64,000 nucleotides of DNA from Pseudobutyrivibrio sp. UBA3626 (GTDB lineage Bacteria > Bacillota > Clostridia > Lachnospirales > Lachnospiraceae): assembly GCA_002373675.1 (NCBI GenBank), contig DFLF01000008.1:23299-87298 (forward strand), given 5' to 3'. Positions within the stretch are counted from its first letter, which is position 1; every line of letters starts with the position of its first letter. The notes below the pieces were generated by a model that saw only the letters and a list, made by a program, of their open reading frames with translations, was not told where the DNA came from and searched no databases. The position numbers were made by a program, and so were the translations under genes. Of this stretch, positions 8,901-16,842 are shown piece by piece.

Positions 8901-9617
8901 GACATACATGAGGCCTGTCATGATATATTTAAATCATATGTTGCTGGAGATTATAATAAAATGCTTGTTGAAGCGGTGCTTACGTATTTCTCTAATGAAT
9001 ATATGAACGATAGAATTGATACTTTAGATGAATTTGATGCTTCATTTATATTTAAGCAGTATAATCGCTCAGACAAGATGAATGATGCATGTAAGATAGC
9101 ATTGATGAAGTATCTGTGCCTCTCGGATGATCTTAAAGAAAACGAACTTAATCTTCTTGATAATCTTGTTAGAGAATATGTTGTTAAGAATGTATATTTC
9201 TCTTTCTTTAAGAAGATGGATAGGCAATTAATTGTGAAATATCATATGTATGATAAGAAATTCGTTGAATATCATGGCAAACCTAATGAAAGGATTAATA
9301 TAGTCTACAAGAAGAACGATGATGAGATTGCAATTGAAGAAATGCTTGAGATGTATCCTGGTATTTATGTAAGGCAATTTGTAATATTCTTCGGAGACAA
9401 CATATATTATGAGGTACATAGGTTAGACGAGGAAGAGATTCTGCACAAAGATGTACTTGTATATAATGACATTGTTAATGAAGATAACAGTAGATATGAT
9501 ATGATTAACAAGATGCAGTCATCACTTATCTATTACGAAGAGAAGGAGTTGATAGAAGAGATGAAAGCATATCACGGACTTGATTACGTAACAAAGCAAC
9601 TGTTTGCAAGAGTATAG
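6000..9617 (+). CDS. Large DUF5717-like protein: beta domains followed by helical repeats
   Basis: 1205 aa, no signal peptide or membrane segment. Residues about 1-110 and 190-290 look like two beta-sandwich modules that may be related to each other (DVTCNVGSELDGSFEI; EIDVTSDADFVTIEKE). From about residue 300 to 1050 it is rich in helical pairs of TPR-like spacing. The C-terminus (YEVHRLDEEEI, YNDIVNED) is again mixed. I recognise it as the DUF5717 family of Lachnospiraceae, of unknown function. The start is TTG at 6000, preceded by GGGAG. It overlaps or abuts the Hsp70-like gene, so it is probably co-translated with it. The large scaffold shape suggests an adaptor or co-chaperone, but that is inference. 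Confidence 0.78.
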   Translation: MRKKIYRLSEGQFDTRQINIVSSVDKIDVTCNVGSELDGSFEISGENDMPIRGVIYSTNPYIVTKDYQFDGVHNTIKYSLKHSNFKKNDVLQGSFIIVANGACLNIPVSIIFTKKTIKSSIGEINTLEDFARLCQENFFEANNIFHTDAFLDVIPEDDIEKRLLYQGYRRSVPSLNNLEEFLVACKLKDRIEITLDKHSAQYTDISENQKEEILITKSTWGNVEIDVTSDADFVTIEKEHIDSDYFLGSMLHFDYYIHKNRMHKGTNLAKICFDTINQHKEFTITASLEGEEVYVDFSYQDKKRRQIEFLRNYEEYRFRHITTSEWADKSIELIDTFITDIKYAAEEGIDVHTDKCDNDIEFYELMKAHAYIADGRRQEALWIIQKIKRDISDKKSVKWAYLLYLCTLIEKEPSYVDRLTGEIEVIFRSHPDDVRVFWFLLFLREEYTTNTARKLKDVILWLDNGYDTPYLYIEAYAIYRQDPYLIKDLSPNVIKIINWARMHNALTKDICSQFITLLNSCNTYDERLYKIACEAYEIDPTNNAIESIVGYLMRTNSYGEKYLRWYELCLYKEMRITGVYEAYLMCLEGEMLVSLPQVLLMYFKYQSNLSYDKKAIVYSNVILHKNDFPSLYQQYLRTIELFAIEQMQYGRIDDSLAIIYQDVLDNGIINEDVAASIAPLLHTARISMARDDISRVLVITEQLENPIISPVRDNVCYVPIYAKNYCIFLEDNKGILHSSTDDYMYEFLLKTDALVDNLKKLSPKSMPYVIRFFDELRDSSLPKLLMGKDDEALKIEDLHCVETFISSKAISASYKSKLYPLIIYFLQKHGREEMIEKHLCDEVSYDKIDSTVLSYIINLFISNENYDRAYYLISTYNASMVDKKYIKKLCEYMIKEDFEEINSSFFVSLCADVIGSVSLDAAMCMFLCEEYVGPTDTMVKLFKEAKSLGVDTHKLEDRILVQMFYSEDIHEACHDIFKSYVAGDYNKMLVEAVLTYFSNEYMNDRIDTLDEFDASFIFKQYNRSDKMNDACKIALMKYLCLSDDLKENELNLLDNLVREYVVKNVYFSFFKKMDRQLIVKYHMYDKKFVEYHGKPNERINIVYKKNDDEIAIEEMLEMYPGIYVRQFVIFFGDNIYYEVHRLDEEEILHKDVLVYNDIVNEDNSRYDMINKMQSSLIYYEEKELIEEMKAYHGLDYVTKQLFARV

Positions 9618-9627
9618 AGGTGTTAAA

Positions 9628-10866
9628 TTGCAGGATAATTCTAAGGGCGTGTACTTTGGAATAGAGTTAAGAGAAAGCTACACGCTAGTAAGCTATTATC
9701 AAACGAATATGGATTCCCCAGAGACAATAAGTACTATAATGGGGACAGATCATTACCAGATTCCCACTTTCTTGGCAAAGAGAAGGGGAGTGGGACAATG
9801 GTATTTTGGCAGTGAGGCAAAGACGATGGTTAAACTGGGTCAGGCTGTGGCTGTCGATGATATACTCCCCAAGGCGTATGCAGATGAAGACGTTCTCATT
9901 GAGAATGAGAGACTTAAGGCAAGGGATTTATTATTAATCTATATTAAGAAGCTTCTTAGTATGCCGGGATATTTCTATGCAAATGCACGTCTATCCAAAC
10001 TTGTTATAGCTGTTGAGAAAATAGATATGGATATTGTAGATACTTTCTCATATATAATAGCTGAGCTTGGAATTACAAGAGACAGGCTTATGGTAATTGA
10101 TTATAAAGAAGCATTCTATTACTATACCCTTAATCAGAGACCGGAATATTTTCTGCATGATGTTGTAATGTTCGACTATTCTGACAACCAGCTAAAGCAT
10201 TACTATCTGTCAAGAAATCTTAGGACAACACCACAGATAGTATATCTTAGTGATGGTATTCATAATACTTTAGGAAAGAATCCGGATCTTGAATTTGATG
10301 AACTTATAGATAGAGTATTTGCAGGTAAGATAATTTCGGCGGTATATCTTCTTGGAGATGGATTTGATGGTGACTGGCTTAAGGTATCTCTTCAGAAACT
10401 CTGTCGAAACCGTAAGGTCTTTGCAGGCAAGGATATGTATTCTAGGGGTGCCTGTTATGCAGGGGCAGTAAAGGACGGCACTAGAGACTGGCCATTTGTA
10501 TATATTGGTGATAATGAGCTTAAGATGAACCTTTCAGTTAAGGTGGTTGATAATAAGGTTATGGATTATCTTACACTTCTCAATGCCGGAGAGAGCTGGT
10601 ATGAAGCATATGGAGAATGTGAGGTAATACTTGACGGTTCAGGTGAGATAGAAGTGTGGATTCAGAAACCTGATAGTCGAGATGCCAAAGTAGAGATATT
10701 AGAACTTACTGATTTGCCAGAGAGAGATAATAGAACTACAAGGCTTAGAATCAGTGCAAAACCAACTTCTGATATAGAAGCTGTTGTTAGTATATGTGAT
10801 CTCGGATTTGGTGAGATAGCACCAAGTTCTAATAAGACTTGGGAACATATTATAGCTCTTAGGTAG
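9628..10866 (+). CDS. DUF5716-like protein with Hsp70 (actin-fold) architecture and altered phosphate motifs
   Basis: 412 aa from TTG at 9628, which has SD AGAGGTG 6 bp upstream; an in-frame TTG at 9604 inside the previous gene has none. The layout matches an Hsp70 nucleotide-binding domain. A phosphate-1 hairpin at residues 8-20 (FGIELRES where DnaK has GIDLGTT). IPTFLAKRRG and YFGSEAK follow. KLVIAVEKIDM precedes a switch segment at 181-188 (MFDYSDNQ for FDLGGGT). An adenosine-site segment starts at 240 (YLLGDGFDGDW, then SRGACYAGAV). The last ~100 residues resemble the beta substrate-binding half of Hsp70, with no helical lid. The key Asp/Gly/Thr positions are changed, so ATP hydrolysis is doubtful. 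The family is uncharacterised to my knowledge. Confidence 0.75.
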   Translation: MQDNSKGVYFGIELRESYTLVSYYQTNMDSPETISTIMGTDHYQIPTFLAKRRGVGQWYFGSEAKTMVKLGQAVAVDDILPKAYADEDVLIENERLKARDLLLIYIKKLLSMPGYFYANARLSKLVIAVEKIDMDIVDTFSYIIAELGITRDRLMVIDYKEAFYYYTLNQRPEYFLHDVVMFDYSDNQLKHYYLSRNLRTTPQIVYLSDGIHNTLGKNPDLEFDELIDRVFAGKIISAVYLLGDGFDGDWLKVSLQKLCRNRKVFAGKDMYSRGACYAGAVKDGTRDWPFVYIGDNELKMNLSVKVVDNKVMDYLTLLNAGESWYEAYGECEVILDGSGEIEVWIQKPDSRDAKVEILELTDLPERDNRTTRLRISAKPTSDIEAVVSICDLGFGEIAPSSNKTWEHIIALR

Positions 10867-10904
10867 TAAGACACTTAGGAACATAACTAATACAAGGAGT
10901 ACTT

Positions 10905-11741
10905 ATGGGAGAATTAATACTTTGTAAAAAGCCCATTGCGGCAGTTCCATATTATATAGAAGACGTTTCACTTAATATCTATTCTCTAGAAGAACTATGT
11001 TATTATGTGTCCCATAATGCCTATCTTATTAACGCAGATTTTGCAAGTGTAGAGCTTTGCAACTGGATTGGCAGAGAAGTTGGAAAGGATGAAGAGAAGG
11101 TGCTTCTTGATATAATTGAAGAAGAGAAACCTCTTCATGTATTTGTTAATGCACTTCTAAGTCTTTGTGACTATCTGCCTGGTGAAGAGATAAGAAATGT
11201 TACAGAGATAATTAGTTCTTTTGAGAACAAATCGCCAATAGAATGCAGCAAAATCAGGGCTGACAGACTTCTTGACAAAAGCAAGATTGTTGATGCTTTA
11301 TATGAATATGAGAATATATTAGATAAATGTGAAAAGGACAAAAAAGATATATCCAAGGAATTTATGGGAGATATATGGCATAATCTTGCAGTATGTTATT
11401 CCAGACTTTTCTTCTTTAGGGAAGCAAGTATCTGCTTTGAATATGCATATCAGCTTAATCGTAAGAAGATATCTCTTGAAGCTATGCTGTGTACTTATAG
11501 ATGTATGAGGGATGAAGAAGGATTTAATATGCAGGTTGCAAAATACTTTGTTCCCGAAGATCTTGCAGATAAGATTAAGAAGATTGTTACTGATACCAGT
11601 ACAAGTATTGATGTTAAGAATTTCTCTAATCGACTTGACAAGATGAAGACGGACTTCTATGAAGAGAAGTCTTATCAGAAGCAACTTGGAATAATTATTG
11701 ATAAATGGAAAAGTGAATATAACATGTTATGTAATATTTAG
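10905..11741 (+). CDS. TPR-like helical protein of the DUF5717/5716 cluster
   Basis: 278 aa, soluble. The first ~110 residues include a segment like a J-partner or adaptor domain (ICSLEELCYYVSHNAYL-type wording, with LCNWIGREVG and LLSLCDYLPG). Residues about 120-210 carry helix pairs of TPR character (ADRLLDKSKIVDALYEYENI, then IWHNLAVCYSRLFFFREASI, then FEYAYQLN). The C-terminus is helical and charged. ATG at 10905 follows AAGGAG. It lies between the Hsp70-like gene (38 bp upstream) and the membrane coiled-coil gene (11 bp downstream), so it belongs to the same transcription unit. TPR proteins often serve as Hsp70 partners, which fits the neighbour, but the family is not one I can name. Confidence 0.7.
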   Translation: MGELILCKKPIAAVPYYIEDVSLNIYSLEELCYYVSHNAYLINADFASVELCNWIGREVGKDEEKVLLDIIEEEKPLHVFVNALLSLCDYLPGEEIRNVTEIISSFENKSPIECSKIRADRLLDKSKIVDALYEYENILDKCEKDKKDISKEFMGDIWHNLAVCYSRLFFFREASICFEYAYQLNRKKISLEAMLCTYRCMRDEEGFNMQVAKYFVPEDLADKIKKIVTDTSTSIDVKNFSNRLDKMKTDFYEEKSYQKQLGIIIDKWKSEYNMLCNI

Positions 11742-11752
11742 AAAGGCATATT

Positions 11753-12940
11753 ATGAAGCTATTTGGAAGAAAGAAGAAAAAAGAAAAAGAGCTTGATGAA
11801 GCCTTTGCGAAAGTTACGAAAGAATTAAAGGATATAGATGCCTGGGACGATCCCAAGAAATTAGAGCATTATATCCTTGATTCCTGTGAGCAAATAATTG
11901 GTACGACCAAAGAAATCAAAGCCGAGAAGAAGGAATACAGGATTGTTACAAAATATCTTGATGACATACAGATAATTGATAATCTTCCCGAAGAAAGGGC
12001 TAATGAAGTAAGAAACGCTGCAGCAAATATTATAGAGACTGACAAGGCAAGAGTTGCATACTTAGAGAGCTCTAAGAAGATTACAGACGAACAGTTTGTT
12101 ATGATGGAACAGGAACAGGATGATATTCCTTCTGTTATCAGTAGAATGCAGGATAATGAGAAGTACCAGGCTAAAGTAAAGCGTGAAATGAACGAGTTAG
12201 AAGGTAATAAGAGTTATCTTGAAATGGAAATAAACGAAAGTAAGCGTTCCCAGAAGAGATTTAGTATATTAGCAATTCTTATTGCCGTTGCCTTTGCGTC
12301 ATTTCTTATATTGTCCTTTGTAATAGAATCCTTTGTGAAAGTGGATGTGGGACTGTTTAGAATAATTCTATTTGCAATAACTGCAATAGCCGCAGGCGTT
12401 CTATTCGTATTTATGACGAATATGGTTAGCGATCAGAGAAGAGACACGAAGAGACTTAATAATACTATTTCTCTTCTTAATGTTGTCAGGATGAAATACG
12501 TTAATGTAACGAAAGCTGTTGATTATGTCAGTGAGAAGTATGACGTTGAGAATTCCTATCAGTTATTATACGTGTGGGAACAATATGTTGAGGCAGTCAG
12601 GGAGAAAGAGAAATACGAAAGAAATAATGATGATTTAGAGTATTTTACCGGTCGTCTAATGAGGCTGTTAAAACAAGCCGGGCTATATGATTGTAAGATA
12701 TGGCTTACGCAGACAAGCGCTCTTGTTAATAGGGATGAGCTGATTGAGATTCGACACAAATTAGTTGAGAGACGTTCGAAGATTAGAGACCGTATGGAAG
12801 AGAATACGAAAGCTGTCAAAAGTGAAAGAGACGAGATTGATAATCTTATGAGAGAACATCATTATTATGTTCCAGAGATTATGGAGATTATTGATTCGGT
12901 AGATAAGATATGTGGACTTAATAAATACAAGACGGCTTAG
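11753..12940 (+). CDS. Membrane coiled-coil protein of the DUF5717/5716 cluster
   Basis: 395 aa. Residues 1-165 are highly charged and predicted coiled coil (RKKKKEKELDEAFAKVTKE; MNELEGNKSYLEMEINES). Two adjacent membrane helices follow at about 171-191 (ILAILIAVAFASFLILSFV) and 200-222 (LFRIILFAITAIAAGVLFVF), joined by a short loop. A second long coiled coil then runs to the C-terminus. Both ends should therefore be cytoplasmic, giving a hairpin anchor with two coiled-coil arms. ATG at 11753 is preceded by GAAAGG. No enzymatic motif is seen. In the cluster it is the only membrane component, so it could tether the Hsp70-like and TPR proteins to the membrane. Confidence 0.7.
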   Translation: MKLFGRKKKKEKELDEAFAKVTKELKDIDAWDDPKKLEHYILDSCEQIIGTTKEIKAEKKEYRIVTKYLDDIQIIDNLPEERANEVRNAAANIIETDKARVAYLESSKKITDEQFVMMEQEQDDIPSVISRMQDNEKYQAKVKREMNELEGNKSYLEMEINESKRSQKRFSILAILIAVAFASFLILSFVIESFVKVDVGLFRIILFAITAIAAGVLFVFMTNMVSDQRRDTKRLNNTISLLNVVRMKYVNVTKAVDYVSEKYDVENSYQLLYVWEQYVEAVREKEKYERNNDDLEYFTGRLMRLLKQAGLYDCKIWLTQTSALVNRDELIEIRHKLVERRSKIRDRMEENTKAVKSERDEIDNLMREHHYYVPEIMEIIDSVDKICGLNKYKTA

Positions 12941-12952
12941 TGAGGAGATAAA

Positions 12953-15199
12953 GTGGAAATTGTACAGCTTAAGAAAGGGCAGATGTTAGCCCAGAAGAAC
13001 AATCCAGTAAAAGATTGGTATATTATTCAAGAAGGAACTATTATACAGAAAAACGACTTTGTAGAAACAGAACTTGGCATTAATTCAATAATCGGTATTC
13101 TAGAACAGGATTTCTTTATATGCGATTATATAGCTAAGACTGATTGTGTGCTTATTATGTTTGCCTGTAGTGGTGTATCAGATCTTAAGCATTTCCTGGA
13201 GAAAGAAGCGAAGATGAGAACTTTGTTTTTGCGTACTGCAATGAATCAGAGATTTCAGCAGTTTAAAATATATGACAGGTTATATCGTTCTGCCAACAAA
13301 TTCTCAGCTTATGTAGATAAAGCATTTCAGGATTATCAGTCATATGTTATTAATAATCGATTTGAGAATCAAAACAGCCCTGATTTATCTTCATTTCAAC
13401 CGCTTAATGTAACCCATGCTCTTCAGCAATGGGAGATAGATAGCTGTGCCAGTCTTATGACAAATTGCATAGGCGAATATATGAAGATATATACATCTGA
13501 TGATAAATTGACAGTTGGTGCAATTATGGAAGCATCGGCACAGATGCATCGTGTTATGCAGGGTATTTCCCAGATGATTGATTTCTTCGGGATTAACAGA
13601 GAACATTTGCTAAGTGATAGAAAACGTGATTTGTTCCATGCATATATTGCCCTTTACGTATTCCTTAAGAGGAATAATAAGGATACAGCAGAAATTGAGA
13701 AGAAGATTTCAGATATGCTTAAATTTGCCAAATCCCTTGGCATTTATAATCTATCTCTTATTAAATCCTGTATTCAGGAATTTGAGGATGCCAAGACTAT
13801 TGAGGTGGTAGAGGAAGAGGAAGCAGAAGAACAGGAAGGTCCTTCTTCAGATCTTGAATTTATATTAGATTATGCTGGTTTTATTGGCGAAGAAAAGGAC
13901 AATTTGCTTAAGGACTTTACTGAATATTCAAAATGCTATACCAAAATACAGCGTGATAAGGACGCTAATAAACTTAGAAAACAGATTAATAATGAATTCT
14001 ATGAGATTTACAAGAAATGTTTCTTTAGAGCTGTAAATGATAGAAATATTCCAGCAACAGTGGAGATGTATCTTAACTTTGGGTATATGGATGGAGCATT
14101 TCTTGAAGAAGAGAAGATTAACGGATTGTTTAGCATAACCACGCATATGGAACTTGTAAGTTCAGAGCATGTATTTACTATTTTTAACTGGCTAAAGGCT
14201 GTATATCGCGGAGACAAGGAGCCATCTAAGAATGAGTTCGATCTTGATTTTGAGCATTACTTAATAGAAGAATATAAGCAGGGTAATATTAAGAAAGAAG
14301 ATATAGATAGGATTAAAACAAAGCCGGAAGAAAGAACTGTATTCGAGATTGACAATATGTTCAAGACTGTTAACAGACTTACATATGGTAATATCAGCAG
14401 CTTTAATGCAATTCTAACTGATACTGATATGTTTAATGATCCTGGAAGTATGCTTATAACCAGAAATAAACTTTACGAAGCAGTTAATCTGATTAGAGGT
14501 GTTGATTTCTCGGCGTATTATAGACCAATATATGCTAATAATCTGCCGGAGCTTTTCCAGCACGAAACACTTATGCAGGAGATTCTACCGGATATTATCC
14601 TTATGCCAAATGCAGGCTCTAAGGGAATGATGTGGCAGGAGACTGCAAGTATTAAGAATGATACTCCAGCAAGATTTATGCTCCCTATTTTTGCCACATG
14701 TGATATAAATGATGAAATTATTGAACTTACAGCAAGATACAGATGGGAACTTTGCAGGAAGATTCAAGGTCCTAGATGGAATGATATAAGAGAGCACAGT
14801 CTTACATCTGACTATTATGATTATCTACAATTCTACAAGAAGAATCATGACCTGTCACAGGATGCCAAAGAACAGATTAAGAGTTCCCTTACTCGTGCCA
14901 AGAACAGCTTTAGGGAAGTCTTTGTAAGAGATTATCTTAACTGGATTAAGTATGAATCTAAAGGGGGATTTCGTCTTAATAAATTTGTTAGAAATATTGT
15001 ATTTGAGTATTGTCCTTTTGCAAAAGAAATCAGAAGTAAACTAGAAGACAGCCCAATGTTCTCTAACGCAATTCACAAATTCAATGTTAATAATGCCAAG
15101 TCACTTAAGAGACTTACGGCATTATATGATAAATATTCAAAGGATGGTGGAACTATAACACCGGAATTAAAAGAGAATATCAGTTACTATGAGCTATAA
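12953..15199 (+). CDS. Protein with N-terminal cyclic-nucleotide-binding-like domain and long helical region
   Basis: 748 aa, GTG start at 12953 with SD GAGGAG. Residues about 1-110 follow the double-stranded beta-helix pattern of CRP-type sensors (VQLKKGQMLAQKNNPVKDWY, IIQEGTIIQK, NSIIGILEQDFF, DCVLIMFAC). No helix-turn-helix follows, so it is not a Crp/Fnr transcription factor. The rest is mostly helical with an acidic patch near 285-295 (EVVEEEEAEEQEG) and a more ordered C-terminal part (RGVDFSAYYRPIYANN, then a segment with conserved-looking W and R). No catalytic motif is recognised. As last gene of the cluster it may give ligand or redox input to the Hsp70-like machinery; the ligand is unknown. 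Confidence 0.68.
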   Translation: MEIVQLKKGQMLAQKNNPVKDWYIIQEGTIIQKNDFVETELGINSIIGILEQDFFICDYIAKTDCVLIMFACSGVSDLKHFLEKEAKMRTLFLRTAMNQRFQQFKIYDRLYRSANKFSAYVDKAFQDYQSYVINNRFENQNSPDLSSFQPLNVTHALQQWEIDSCASLMTNCIGEYMKIYTSDDKLTVGAIMEASAQMHRVMQGISQMIDFFGINREHLLSDRKRDLFHAYIALYVFLKRNNKDTAEIEKKISDMLKFAKSLGIYNLSLIKSCIQEFEDAKTIEVVEEEEAEEQEGPSSDLEFILDYAGFIGEEKDNLLKDFTEYSKCYTKIQRDKDANKLRKQINNEFYEIYKKCFFRAVNDRNIPATVEMYLNFGYMDGAFLEEEKINGLFSITTHMELVSSEHVFTIFNWLKAVYRGDKEPSKNEFDLDFEHYLIEEYKQGNIKKEDIDRIKTKPEERTVFEIDNMFKTVNRLTYGNISSFNAILTDTDMFNDPGSMLITRNKLYEAVNLIRGVDFSAYYRPIYANNLPELFQHETLMQEILPDIILMPNAGSKGMMWQETASIKNDTPARFMLPIFATCDINDEIIELTARYRWELCRKIQGPRWNDIREHSLTSDYYDYLQFYKKNHDLSQDAKEQIKSSLTRAKNSFREVFVRDYLNWIKYESKGGFRLNKFVRNIVFEYCPFAKEIRSKLEDSPMFSNAIHKFNVNNAKSLKRLTALYDKYSKDGGTITPELKENISYYEL

Positions 15200-15248
15200 A
15201 TTATTAATTCGTAACTGGTATGAAAAATAATTAATTGTGAGGTATAAA

Positions 15249-16712
15249 ATGAGTAAAATAAGAACAAGATTTGCACCAAGTCCAACAGGAAGAATGCATG
15301 TTGGTAATCTACGTACAGCACTTTATGCTTACTTAATCGCTAAGCATGAAGGAGGGGATTTCGTACTTCGTATTGAGGATACGGATCAGGAGAGATATGT
15401 AGAAGGTGCAGTAGATATTATATATAGGACGCTTCAAGCAACGGGTCTAATTCATGATGAAGGTCCCGATAAGGATGGCGGCGTCGGCCCTTATGTTCAG
15501 TCGGAACGTCAGGCTAAGGGCATATATCTTGAATATGCCAAAAAGCTGATTGATAAGGGCGAAGCATATTATTGCTTCTGTACGCCTGAAAGGTTAGAGT
15601 CAATAAAGCAGAACTTAGATGGTAAAGAGATATCTATATATGATAAGCATTGTCTTGGTCTGTCTAAAGAGGAAGTTCAGGCTAATCTTGATGCAGGTAT
15701 GCCATATGTAATCAGACAGAATAATCCGCGTACTGGCACAACAACGTTTGATGATGAGATATATGGCGAGATTACAGTAGATAATGCAGAGCTTGATGAT
15801 ATGATTCTTATTAAGTCTGATGGATATCCTACATATAATTTTGCCAATGTAGTGGATGATCATTTAATGGGAATTACACATGTTGTTCGTGGTAATGAAT
15901 ATCTTTCTTCATCACCAAAATACAACAGACTATATGAAGCTTTCGGCTGGGATGTACCAATATATGTACACTGTCCGCTTATTACCAATGAAAATCATGA
16001 GAAGCTGTCTAAGAGAAGCGGTCATTCTTCTTATGAAGACCTGGTTGAGCAGGGATTTCTTACAGAGGCAATAGTGAACTTTGTTGCACTCCTTGGATGG
16101 AGTCCGGAGGATAATCAGGAGATTTTCTCATTAGAAGAATTAGTCAGAGTATTCGATTATCATCATATGTCTAAGTCTCCTGCAGTATTTGATATCACTA
16201 AGCTTCGCTGGATGAACAGCGAATATATTAAGGCAATGGACTTTGATAAGTTCTTTGAGATTGCAAAGCCTTTTATTGATAAGACTATTACACGACCTAT
16301 CGATAAAGTTAAGATTGCCAATATGGTTAAGACCAGAATAGAAGTATTTCCTGATATTCCTGGTCATATTGATTTCTTCGATGCAGTACCTGATTATGAT
16401 ATAGAGATGTACCGTCATAAGAAGATGAAGACTACACCTGAGAGCTCACTATCTGTTCTTAAGGAGCTAGTTCCTGTGCTTGAAGATCATGATGACTATA
16501 CTAATGATTCTCTATATCAATTACTCGTAGCATTTGCCAAGGAGCATGAGGTTAAGAATGGCTATGTGCTATGGCCAATAAGAACAGCCCTTTCTGGAAA
16601 ACAAATGACACCGGGGGGAGCCACAGAACTTATGGAACTGCTTGGCAAAGAAGAATCTATAAAAAGAATTAATGATGCAATTAATAAGCTTGAAAGTGAC
16701 ATTTCATTGTAA
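15249..16712 (+). CDS. gltX: Glutamyl-tRNA synthetase
   Basis: 487 aa class I aminoacyl-tRNA synthetase charging tRNA-Glu (and, in organisms lacking GlnRS, often tRNA-Gln). The HIGH-type motif reads HVGN at residues 17-20 in RFAPSPTGRMHVGN; the KMSKS-type motif reads KLSKR near residue 252. The C-terminal anticodon-binding helical domain has KQMTPGGATELMELLG. I place the start at ATG 15249, after SD GTGAGG. An in-frame GTG at 15237 would add four residues and destroy that SD. A terminator follows, so the gene ends this unit. Its transcription may come from the upstream cluster or from a weak local promoter that I cannot identify with confidence. Confidence 0.96.
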   Translation: MSKIRTRFAPSPTGRMHVGNLRTALYAYLIAKHEGGDFVLRIEDTDQERYVEGAVDIIYRTLQATGLIHDEGPDKDGGVGPYVQSERQAKGIYLEYAKKLIDKGEAYYCFCTPERLESIKQNLDGKEISIYDKHCLGLSKEEVQANLDAGMPYVIRQNNPRTGTTTFDDEIYGEITVDNAELDDMILIKSDGYPTYNFANVVDDHLMGITHVVRGNEYLSSSPKYNRLYEAFGWDVPIYVHCPLITNENHEKLSKRSGHSSYEDLVEQGFLTEAIVNFVALLGWSPEDNQEIFSLEELVRVFDYHHMSKSPAVFDITKLRWMNSEYIKAMDFDKFFEIAKPFIDKTITRPIDKVKIANMVKTRIEVFPDIPGHIDFFDAVPDYDIEMYRHKKMKTTPESSLSVLKELVPVLEDHDDYTNDSLYQLLVAFAKEHEVKNGYVLWPIRTALSGKQMTPGGATELMELLGKEESIKRINDAINKLESDISL

Positions 16713-16726
16713 GTATTAATAATATT

Positions 16727-16756
16727 ACCTGCTATCTAAGGGATGGCAGGTTTTTT
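16727..16756 (+). terminator. Rho-independent terminator after gltX
   Basis: ACCTGC and GCAGGT pair, with inner ATC/GGAT pairing and a TAAG loop, followed directly by TTTTTT. The hairpin starts 15 bp after the gltX stop. Confidence 0.85.
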
Positions 16757-16757
16757 C

Positions 16758-16786
16758 TTGCAACTAGCATCTTATTATGTTATATT
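16758..16786 (+). promoter_or_regulatory. Probable sigma-A promoter of the helicase gene
   Basis: TTGCAA (16758-16763), a 17-bp spacer and TATATT (16781-16786) lie directly after the gltX terminator and 57 bp before the helicase start. Confidence 0.6.
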
Positions 16787-16842
16787 ATCTTCACTTAAGT
16801 GGGATGAATTATTGATTATTACATGTCAAGCCAGGGAGAATT

